This document shows positions 53,757-60,121 of a DNA stretch of 64,000 nucleotides, in pieces (positions within the stretch are counted from its first letter, which is position 1; the number at the start of each line of letters is the position of its first letter). This DNA is from Sphingomonas limnosediminicola (GTDB lineage: Bacteria > Pseudomonadota > Alphaproteobacteria > Sphingomonadales > Sphingomonadaceae): positions 2,393,501 through 2,457,500 of the forward strand of contig NZ_BAABBM010000001.1 of the NCBI RefSeq assembly GCF_039537965.1, in the 5' to 3' direction. The notes under the pieces were generated by a model, which was not told the origin of the DNA, did no database searches, and saw only the letters and a program-made list of their open reading frames with translations. The position numbers and the translations under genes were made by a program.

Positions 53757-54322
53757 TGGACGAGCTGGTCCGCGCCATCGAAGCGACCTTGTTTGCCTCG
53801 GCCGCGCCGCTGACGGTCGATGAGATCGGCGAGCATGTCGGCGAGGGCGACGTCCCGGCAGCTTTGAGTGAGCTCGCCGGCCATTATTTGGCGCGCGGGA
53901 TCCAGCTCGTCGAGCGTGGCGGGCATTGGCATTTTCAGACGGCGCCCGATCTCGCGCACCTTCTGCGCCGTACCCGCGAGGAGCCTCGCCGGCTATCCCG
54001 CGCTGCTACTGAGACGCTGGCCATCATCGCCTATCACGAGCCCGTCAGCCGTGCCGAGATCGAAGCGATCCGCGGCGTGCAGATTTCAAAAGGCACGCTA
54101 GACGTCTTGATGGATGCTGGCTGGGTGCGCCCGGCGGGACGCAGGGAAGGGCCGGGGCGGCCGCTCCTTTACGCGACGACGCAGGAGTTCCTGACCCACT
54201 TCGGCCTCGGCTCGCGCCGCGACCTTCCGGGCATCGACGACCTCAAGGCTGCTGGCCTGCTTGACCCACTGGACGAAGCCGTCTTCCAGCTTCAACTGGA
54301 AAGCGAAGACGAGGCAGACTAG
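53756..54322 (+). CDS. scpB: Segregation and condensation protein B
   Basis: 188 aa from the ATG overlapping the scpA stop by one base. Two winged-helix domains: N-terminal IEATLFASAAPLTVDEIGEHV, and C-terminal ETLAIIAYHEPVSRAEIEAIRG with ISKGTLDVLMDAGWV, PLLYATTQEFLTHFGL. ScpB dimers join the ScpA kleisin in the SMC complex. It precedes tatA by 24 nt. Confidence 0.95.
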   Translation: MDELVRAIEATLFASAAPLTVDEIGEHVGEGDVPAALSELAGHYLARGIQLVERGGHWHFQTAPDLAHLLRRTREEPRRLSRAATETLAIIAYHEPVSRAEIEAIRGVQISKGTLDVLMDAGWVRPAGRREGPGRPLLYATTQEFLTHFGLGSRRDLPGIDDLKAAGLLDPLDEAVFQLQLESEDEAD

Positions 54323-54346
54323 ATACGCGCCTCAAAGGAGTTTCCC

Positions 54347-54643
54347 ATGGGCGGTTTCAGCATTTGGCATATTCTGATCTTCGCGGTCATCGTTCTGCTG
54401 CTCTTCGGCGGCAATCGCTTCTCGAATATGATGGGCGACGTCGCCAAAGGCCTGAAAAGCTTCAAGCAGGGCATGGCGGACGAGGATGACGACAAGCGTC
54501 ATCGTTATGAAGAGCAGCGGCGCAATGAGCCGCCGCGGCAGCTTCCGCGCGAGGATGCCCGCGCGCAGGAGCCGATCGACGTGACGCCGCGGCCTGCCGA
54601 GCCGGCTTCGCCGCCGCCGCCGCGAGACGATCAAGTCCGCTAA
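54347..54643 (+). CDS. tatA: Sec-independent translocase protein TatA
   Basis: 98 aa with an AAGGAG ribosome site 7 nt upstream. One N-terminal transmembrane helix ([18 protein letters not shown]) and an amphipathic helix ([16 protein letters not shown]) define TatA. The loop here reads FGGNRFS instead of the more common FGxxKIP. The C-terminal half is acidic, Arg/Pro-rich and disordered. TatA oligomers form the export pore. First gene of tatABC. Confidence 0.94.
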   Translation: MGGFSIWHILIFAVIVLLLFGGNRFSNMMGDVAKGLKSFKQGMADEDDDKRHRYEEQRRNEPPRQLPREDARAQEPIDVTPRPAEPASPPPPRDDQVR

Positions 54644-54660
54644 GCCGCGCCAGGCGCGCC

Positions 54661-55026
54661 ATGTTCGGCGTCGATTCTTCCGAGCTCGCGGTCGTCGCGA
54701 TCCTCGCGCTGATCTTTATCGGCCCGAAGGATCTGCCCAAGGTCATGCGCACGGTCGGCCACTGGGTCGGTCGCGTACGTGGCATGGCCCGCCATTTCAC
54801 GGCCGGCCTCGAGAATATCGTCCGCGAGGCCGAGCTCGAGGAAATGGAGAAGAAGTGGCGCGAGGAGAATGAGCGGATCATGCGTCTCTATCCGCCGACT
54901 GCGCACTACCCGGAGCCCGGGCAGCCCGATGAAATGCCGCCGATCGCCGATCCGGAGCCGCCGACCGCGGCGTCGGAGCCTGGCCCCAGCGACGAGCTTC
55001 CGCCTGAGAAGCGGCCGCTGCCGTGA
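54661..55026 (+). CDS. tatB: Sec-independent translocase protein TatB
   Basis: 121 aa. MFGVDSSELAVVAILALIFIGPKDLPK is seen as a short N-terminal helix SSELAVVAILALIFIGPKD and the amphipathic helix HWVGRVRGMARHFTAGLENI. The Glu in this N-terminus (SSEL) is characteristic of TatB rather than TatA. The C-terminus is Pro/Glu-rich. It overlaps tatC by GTGA. Confidence 0.93.
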   Translation: MFGVDSSELAVVAILALIFIGPKDLPKVMRTVGHWVGRVRGMARHFTAGLENIVREAELEEMEKKWREENERIMRLYPPTAHYPEPGQPDEMPPIADPEPPTAASEPGPSDELPPEKRPLP

Positions 55027-55871
55027 AGGATATCGACGACACCAAGCAACCCCTGCTTGAACATCTGATAGAGCTGCGGAAGCGGCTGCTGCTCTGCCTC
55101 GCCACGCTCGTCGTGACCTTCTTTCTGTGCTTCGCGTTCGCGAAGGATATTTTCGCCGTGCTCGTCCAACCCCTGCTTCGCGCCGGACAGGGCAAGCTCA
55201 TCTACACCGATATTTTCGAAGCCTTCTTCACGCAGGTGAAGGTGTCGCTGTTCGCGGCTATCATGCTGAGCTTTCCGGTTCTGGCGACGCAATTATGGCG
55301 CTTCATCGCGCCAGGTCTCTACGCCAAGGAAAAGAACGCCTTCCTGCCATTCCTGCTCGCAACACCCTTCTTCTTCGCGGCAGGCGCGTGCTTTGCTTAT
55401 TTTGTTGCCATGCCCTGGGCGCTGCACTTCCTCCTGAGCTTTCAGGGGAATGTCGGCGGAATCCAGCAGGAGGCGCTGCCCGGCGTCGGCAATTACCTGA
55501 ATTTCGTCACCCGCTTCCTGTTCGGCTTCGGCGCGGCTTTCCTGCTGCCAATCCTGCTGATGATCCTGGAACGCGCCGGCATCGTCACGCGCGAGCAGCT
55601 AGCCAAGTCGCGTCGCTATGCGATCGTCGGCTCGGCCGCGGTGGCGGCTGTGCTCACTCCGCCGGACGTCGTGTCGATGCTGATGCTGCTGGTACCGCTC
55701 TACAGCCTGTATGAGCTGGCAATCCTCGCGATACGCATCACCCATTGGCGCGCGGCGCGAAAAGCCGCGCAGTCGCCTACTTCCGATGTCGTTGTTCAGG
55801 AGGCCCAGACGATAGAGGGCCCGGAAACGCCACCGGGGGGGGGGAGGGTTGGCGGTTCCGGGCCCATTTAA
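55023..55871 (+). CDS. tatC: Sec-independent translocase protein TatC
   Basis: 282 aa, GTG start. Six transmembrane helices; PLLEHLIELRKRLLLCL is the cytoplasmic N-terminal signature with Glu near 15, and KRKxFV-like PALY-region residues (FIAPGLYAKEKNAFLPF) follow. It recognises twin-arginine signals. The C-terminus contains a run of ten Gs (55835-55844) encoding GGGR; a slip there would change the last residues. Putative substrate in this window: the Tat-exported serine hydrolase. Confidence 0.95.
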   Translation: MKDIDDTKQPLLEHLIELRKRLLLCLATLVVTFFLCFAFAKDIFAVLVQPLLRAGQGKLIYTDIFEAFFTQVKVSLFAAIMLSFPVLATQLWRFIAPGLYAKEKNAFLPFLLATPFFFAAGACFAYFVAMPWALHFLLSFQGNVGGIQQEALPGVGNYLNFVTRFLFGFGAAFLLPILLMILERAGIVTREQLAKSRRYAIVGSAAVAAVLTPPDVVSMLMLLVPLYSLYELAILAIRITHWRAARKAAQSPTSDVVVQEAQTIEGPETPPGGGRVGGSGPI

Positions 55872-55911
55872 TCGGATAGCGAGAGCGGGGGGGCAAAAGG
55901 TCACTATCCGA
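55872..55911. repeat. 8-bp inverted repeat between tatC and phyP
   Basis: TCGGATAG (55872-55879) and CTATCCGA (55904-55911) with a 24-nt loop. It lies after the tatC stop, and the minus-strand phyP gene ends 85 nt further on. No T-run; possibly a weak bidirectional terminator. Confidence 0.4.
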
Positions 55912-55995
55912 ACAGCACAACGCGGCGTCTTCGCAAACAGTTCCGGGATTTTTTGAAGAATTTTAGCCGCCGCCGTAACGACCCTTGATACCGGT

Positions 55996-57525
55996 TCAGA
56001 CGGCCGGAAACACCGGCAGGTCAACGCTATACCGAGCTAGCTTCCGCTCCAGCGGCGACCGCAGCTGTTTTGCTAGCCCCGCAACGATTCGCTCGAACTG
56101 CATCTTGTCTCTTGATTCCTCGTCGTCCGGGTTCAGGACCTTGCTGGCGATCGTCAGCCGGGCCGTAAGCTCGCTGGTACGCCTTAGCGAAAGCTCGACC
56201 GGATCCTGCGGACAATTCAGCATCGAAAATTCAACGATTTCCGTCACCAGGAAGGCGACGGCGACCGCAACGTCTTGGGTCGTGTAGACGGTGTCGAGCT
56301 CGAGCTCGATGCTGAGGCCGCGTGCGACATCGGGGGCGCCGGCACGAAGCTCCGCCGCAAGTTCGGTAATCAACGGCCGTAGCGCGATACCGCGATTTTC
56401 TTCCATCTCCGCAAAGTGATTGCGGTGCACGACCGACAGTGCGCCGACGCGCCGGCCGATGCCGGCATAAGCGGCTTGCGCCTCGCCAGTCTCGGCGCTC
56501 CGTCCGTGGATGTTCAGAAGCGATGCGACGACCTGGAGGTTGTTCTTCACGCGATGGTGGACTTCGCGGACGAGGCGTCGTTGTCCCTCAAGCGCGTTCA
56601 CCATGTCGCGTTCCGAATCCTCGACTCGAGCAATGGCGCGGGCGAAGGCATCGCGAAGGGCCTGGATCTCCGTGGATGGGCCTAGCTTGCGGGGAAGCTC
56701 GATTGGCGATTGGCCGGGTTGATAATCGCGCACTGCGCGTTCCAGCCGCTTCAGCGGACGGATTAGCAGCCTGCTCACCAGCAGCCACGTGACCAAGGCG
56801 GCCGCGACCCACATCAGCACCGGCAGGAGCAGCATCAACCGATCTTCGGTCGAAACCCGCTGGGGCTTGGTGCCGATCCGCGCGATCAGGCCGCCATCGC
56901 CGATCGGCCATTCAGAAATCGCCAGGCGGGGATCGCCGTCCGGCGGTGCGAGCACGCGCAATTCGCCATCGCCATCGCGAAGGATGAGAAGCTTGATGGT
57001 CCTGCCGGCATCGCCGGCCGCAGTGCGAATTTCGCTCATCGGCAGGGCGGCAGTGACCATGCCACCGACGACGCCGGCGCGAATGGCGATCGAATCGGCG
57101 CCGGGCGCAATACGCACCCTGATGTCGCCGGGGGCGATGATGGGAAGCTGGCCTGTATCTCCCACCCGCCCGGTTGCGCAGAGTGGCGTGCCATCCGCCG
57201 CTTCCAGTTCGAAGCTCTGCGCTATCGCCGGTGCGATCGCCAGCGATTTGCGCGCCCGATCGCAGGAGTCCGCGCCTCCGCTCGAAATCGCGCCGTTTGC
57301 GGCGACGCGAAGCGCGAGCGCGTTTCGTGCGATGAGGCTTTCGATCGATTGCACCGCGGCGCGAGCTTGCTCCTGCTCGTGTCCTCTCAGTGCCTCGTTG
57401 GCCTGGCGTATCCCGCTTTCGCCGAGGATCGTCAGGCCAATGCCGATCGGCAAAATGGCAGCGGTCAGGATTAGGAGAAGCTTCGCCGCTGTCGGCAGTC
57501 GCGCGAACCGCTCCATCAATGTCAT
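55996..57525 (-). CDS. phyP: PhyP-like HisKA_2 sensor histidine kinase with degenerate ATPase domain
   Basis: 509 aa. Helix 1 at about residues 17-38, helix 2 at 232-253, with a periplasmic domain between and a HAMP-like region (254-305) after. The H-box REVHHRVKNNLQVVASLL (His 323/324) is the HisKA_2 type. The following ATPase region lacks the N-box Asn: LVTEIVEFSMLNCP stands where ELvtNA is usual, and no GxGxG box is visible. It lies 42 nt downstream of nepR on the same strand. In Sphingomonas sp. Fr1 the homologue PhyP negatively regulates PhyR, so a phosphatase role is likely here. Confidence 0.88.
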   Translation of the reverse strand: MTLMERFARLPTAAKLLLILTAAILPIGIGLTILGESGIRQANEALRGHEQEQARAAVQSIESLIARNALALRVAANGAISSGGADSCDRARKSLAIAPAIAQSFELEAADGTPLCATGRVGDTGQLPIIAPGDIRVRIAPGADSIAIRAGVVGGMVTAALPMSEIRTAAGDAGRTIKLLILRDGDGELRVLAPPDGDPRLAISEWPIGDGGLIARIGTKPQRVSTEDRLMLLLPVLMWVAAALVTWLLVSRLLIRPLKRLERAVRDYQPGQSPIELPRKLGPSTEIQALRDAFARAIARVEDSERDMVNALEGQRRLVREVHHRVKNNLQVVASLLNIHGRSAETGEAQAAYAGIGRRVGALSVVHRNHFAEMEENRGIALRPLITELAAELRAGAPDVARGLSIELELDTVYTTQDVAVAVAFLVTEIVEFSMLNCPQDPVELSLRRTSELTARLTIASKVLNPDDEESRDKMQFERIVAGLAKQLRSPLERKLARYSVDLPVFPAV

Positions 57526-57567
57526 GGCTTGGCGCGACTCAGCGCTCGTGGCCCGAAGTTGCGGGGC

Positions 57568-57762
57568 CTAGCTGAGCTTTCCGATAAGGCTGAGAAAATC
57601 GTCGGGCACCGATTCACGAAGCGTATCGTCGTAAATCGTGCGCAGCGCACGCCCGAGGTCTGTCGAGCGCTGCTTGCTGTTCTTCTTGTCAGACAGCGGC
57701 GGCTTCTTCGAGCGCTTTGCATGCGCCCCTTCGTCCGACTCGCTTCGCTTCCTGGCACTCAA
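57568..57762 (-). CDS. nepR: Anti-sigma factor NepR
   Basis: 64 aa with a TTG start preceded by GGGGGACGAGG. The N-terminal half is Lys/Ser-rich. The core LGRALRTIYDDTLRESVPDD and FLSLIGKLS are the two helices that bind EcfG, or the sigma-like domain of PhyR. In the alphaproteobacterial general stress response NepR holds EcfG until phosphorylated PhyR sequesters it. It diverges from phyR across a 323-nt gap and is preceded by an EcfG-like promoter. Confidence 0.93.
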   Translation of the reverse strand: MSARKRSESDEGAHAKRSKKPPLSDKKNSKQRSTDLGRALRTIYDDTLRESVPDDFLSLIGKLS

Positions 57763-57939
57763 CCTCGTCCCCCTCGCGCGGGCTCTCTAGCCGCGCCTCA
57801 TACTAATCTCATCTGTCGGCGCAACGGCTTCAATGCCAATGACCAAATGCGGTATTGGCTTCAATAAATTCCGACAGACACAGAACTGCGCAGCTTCCGA
57901 GTTGAAACAGCTCTTCGGCAAGCCCAGCTCCGACACGGA

Positions 57940-57964
57940 AACCAAATGGACGTTCCTTTGTTCC
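57940..57964 (-). promoter_or_regulatory. EcfG-type promoter for nepR
   Basis: On the minus strand GGAAC (57964-57960), 17-nt spacer, GTT (57942-57940). It fits the EcfG consensus (GGAAC-N16/17-CGTT) except for the first base of the -10. The nepR start lies about 178 nt downstream, leaving a long leader. Confidence 0.6.
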
Positions 57965-58085
57965 AGTTGCACTTTACATCCTTGGGGGAGGCGCAGCGCG
58001 GCAAATGCGATCGGTCCTTCCAGGGTTGCAACAAATCCGACCCGCCGCCTAAGACGGCGCACATTTCGACGGAGACCACTTACCT

Positions 58086-58886
58086 ATGTCCCTTGGCCAG
58101 GAACTTGCTCCGCACCTGCCTTTCCTCCGCCGCTACGCACGCGCGCTGACCGGAAGCCAGGCGCACGGCGACGCATTCGTTCGCGCAACGCTCGAAGCGA
58201 TCGTCGCCCAGCCCGATGAATTCCCGCGCGACGTCGATCCGCGGCTAGGCCTGTACAAGACCTTTCACGCGATTTGGTCGACGGCGAACATCGAAGAAGG
58301 CGAAGAGCCCTCGATGAGCCCAACAGGTGCGGAAGGCATCGCCCACGCGCGCCTTTCACGGATCACGCCGCTGTCGCGACAGGCACTGCTGCTGACCTCG
58401 CTTGAAGGTTTTTCGTCCGAGGACACAGCTTATCTCATCAACGCGAGCCCCAAGGACGTCGACAGCCTCGTTGCCGAAGCGCTCGAGGAAATCGAACGGC
58501 AGACGCTGGCGGACGTCCTCATTATTGAGGACGAGCCGATCATCGCGATGGATATCGAAACCATCGTTCGCGACCTCGGTCACAATGTCACGGGCGTCGC
58601 TGTCACGCGCGACGAGGCCGTGGCGCAGGCACGCCAGAGTCCTCCGGGCCTCGTGCTCGCCGACATCCAACTCGCCGACGATTCGAGCGGAATCGACGCG
58701 GTGAAAGACATTCTCGCCGAATTCTCGGTGCCGGTGATCTTCATCACGGCGTTCCCCGAGCGCTTGTTGACGGGCACGCGGCCGGAGCCGACCTTTCTCA
58801 TTACCAAGCCGTTCCAGCGGTCTACGGTGAAGGCGGCGATTGCCCAGGCACTGTTTTTTGACGCAGCGACCGTTCCGGCGGGTTGA
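58086..58886 (+). CDS. phyR: General stress response regulator PhyR
   Basis: 266 aa. Residues 1-138 are the sigma-like (SLE) domain that mimics EcfG (LGQELAPHLPFLRRYARAL, then LSRQALLLTSLEGFS). Residues 142-262 are a receiver domain with IIEDEP, phosphoacceptor Asp193 in LADIQLADD, Thr221 and Lys241 in LITKPFQ. Phosphorylated PhyR binds NepR and frees EcfG. It is encoded divergently from nepR, and an EcfG promoter starts 5 nt after its stop codon. Confidence 0.97.
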   Translation: MSLGQELAPHLPFLRRYARALTGSQAHGDAFVRATLEAIVAQPDEFPRDVDPRLGLYKTFHAIWSTANIEEGEEPSMSPTGAEGIAHARLSRITPLSRQALLLTSLEGFSSEDTAYLINASPKDVDSLVAEALEEIERQTLADVLIIEDEPIIAMDIETIVRDLGHNVTGVAVTRDEAVAQARQSPPGLVLADIQLADDSSGIDAVKDILAEFSVPVIFITAFPERLLTGTRPEPTFLITKPFQRSTVKAAIAQALFFDAATVPAG

Positions 58887-58890
58887 AGGC

Positions 58891-58915
58891 GGAACACGAT
58901 TCCTGCCGACGCGTT
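58891..58915 (+). promoter_or_regulatory. EcfG promoter upstream of the 51-aa gene and ecfG
   Basis: GGAAC (58891-58895), 16-nt spacer, CGTT (58912-58915): an exact match to the EcfG promoter consensus. It begins 4 nt after the phyR stop codon, 36 nt before the small membrane protein and 280 nt before ecfG. Confidence 0.75.
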
Positions 58916-58950
58916 GGCCGGTGGAACAGTGATTTCGTGACGAGAGCATA

Positions 58951-59106
58951 ATGGTCGATACGCGCAATTCTGACGCTCCGATTACCGAGACCGCCACGGA
59001 AGCGCGTGCGGGCTCGACGCCCGGCGTCGCCCGTTACGTCCTCATCTTTGGCACGTTGCTGGTGATCATTTTATTTGCCGTGATCGTCTTGGTCGGGCGC
59101 TCTTGA
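58951..59106 (+). CDS. 51-aa membrane protein between phyR and ecfG
   Basis: 51 aa. A Thr/Ala/Glu-rich N-terminus of about 28 residues (VDTRNSDAPITETATEA) is followed by a single transmembrane helix (YVLIFGTLLVIILFAVIVLV) ending GRS. The SD is weak (ACGAGAG). It directly follows an exact EcfG promoter and precedes ecfG by about 90 nt, so it should be part of the stress regulon. No known family. A role as a membrane-bound stress-response accessory is inferred from position only. Confidence 0.6.
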   Translation: MVDTRNSDAPITETATEARAGSTPGVARYVLIFGTLLVIILFAVIVLVGRS

Positions 59107-59194
59107 GCACCTAGCTACTGCTGCAATCGCTGTTCATGTTCGATCAAACTGCGTGCGACCACGGTCGCGGGCAGTCAAAGGGTGGGGTCTGGTT

Positions 59195-59845
59195 TTGGTA
59201 GAAGAACGCGAACAGGAGGTGCACGAAGGCGCTATTACTGGCGCCTCCGGCGAGCCCGTCCCGCTTTCGGACCCAGAGTTCAAGGACCAGCTGGCGCAGG
59301 TCATTCCGCACCTTCGGGCGTTCGGCCGCTCGCTTTCGGGTAGCCGCGACCTCGCCGACGATCTTGTCCAGGAAACGCTCCTAAAGGCATGGGCAGCGCG
59401 CAAGCGCTTCCAGGCGGGCACGAACATGCGCGCATGGACCTTTATCATCTTGCGCAACCTGTTCCTCAGCCAGATGCGTCGCGCGCGCTTCAAGGGCGAG
59501 TGGGACGATATCACCGCGTCGAAGATCCTCGCCGCACCGGCCAGCCAGGACCGGCATATCGAGCTTGGCGACATGCAGCGGGCGCTCATGCACCTGCCGC
59601 AGCCGCAGCGTGAGGCTTTGATCCTCGTCGGTGCGGGCGGCTTCGCTTATGAAGAAGCAGCCGAAATCTGCGGCTGTGCGGTCGGCACGATCAAAAGCCG
59701 CGTGGCGCGCGGGCGCGTTGCGCTCGAGCAATTGCTGTCGAGCGGCAAGTTGCCTTCTCGGCGGCAACACCGGACCGATCCGGACAAGTCCGCGCTGCAG
59801 ACGATCATGGGCGAGGTCGACGAACTCAGCCGCGACCACGAATAG
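59195..59845 (+). CDS. ecfG: ECF sigma factor EcfG, general stress response
   Basis: 216 aa from a TTG with GGTGGGG 7 nt upstream; GTGs at 59153 and 59219 are in frame but less well placed. Sigma-70 region 2: DDLVQETLLKAWAARKRF and MRAWTFIILRNLFLSQMRR. Region 4: LPQPQREALILVGAGGFAYEE and CAVGTIKSRVARGRVALE. It directs RNA polymerase to GGAAC-N16/17-CGTT promoters in response to stress when NepR is removed. It lies 88 nt after the 51-aa membrane gene and probably autoregulates. Confidence 0.93.
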   Translation: MVEEREQEVHEGAITGASGEPVPLSDPEFKDQLAQVIPHLRAFGRSLSGSRDLADDLVQETLLKAWAARKRFQAGTNMRAWTFIILRNLFLSQMRRARFKGEWDDITASKILAAPASQDRHIELGDMQRALMHLPQPQREALILVGAGGFAYEEAAEICGCAVGTIKSRVARGRVALEQLLSSGKLPSRRQHRTDPDKSALQTIMGEVDELSRDHE

Positions 59846-59877
59846 TCGCGTCCCCAATCACATTTCTGTCGGCGAAT

Positions 59878-60015
59878 TTAATTCAGTCGGCGCAAAAGAT
59901 CCGCGAAATCGCGGTCGCACGGCTCGGCTGCCGCAGCCTCGAAGGCGCGGCGGAGCGCGGCGGTAATGCCGGCATGAGCAGGCGGGACGTCCACACGGAT
60001 AATTTGACGATCCAT
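59878..60015 (-). CDS. 45-aa protein with a perfect Shine-Dalgarno, upstream of glnE
   Basis: 45 aa from the ATG at 60015, preceded by GGAGGTG with 7-nt spacing, among the best in the window. It reads MDRQIIRVDVPPAHAGITAA, then a helical Ala/Arg/Glu-rich stretch LRRAFEAAAAEPCDRDFADL ending LLRRLN. A longer in-frame extension to 60060 would enter the glnE leader. It diverges from glnE, whose start is about 107 nt away. No family is known to me; a small regulatory protein is possible. Confidence 0.5.
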   Translation of the reverse strand: MDRQIIRVDVPPAHAGITAALRRAFEAAAAEPCDRDFADLLRRLN

Positions 60016-60121
60016 ATTGTGCACCTCCGACGCCGCTGCCTTGTTGGTCTCCAGCTTCATCGAATCAACTAACGTGGGTCGAGCGCGGAAGTTTCGTGGA
60101 AATGCCAGATCGGGCAATGAC

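Noticed and set aside
57833..58219. Plus-strand frame before phyR (about 128 aa)
   Set aside because: It runs into phyR in another frame, has no ribosome site and spans the EcfG promoter of nepR.
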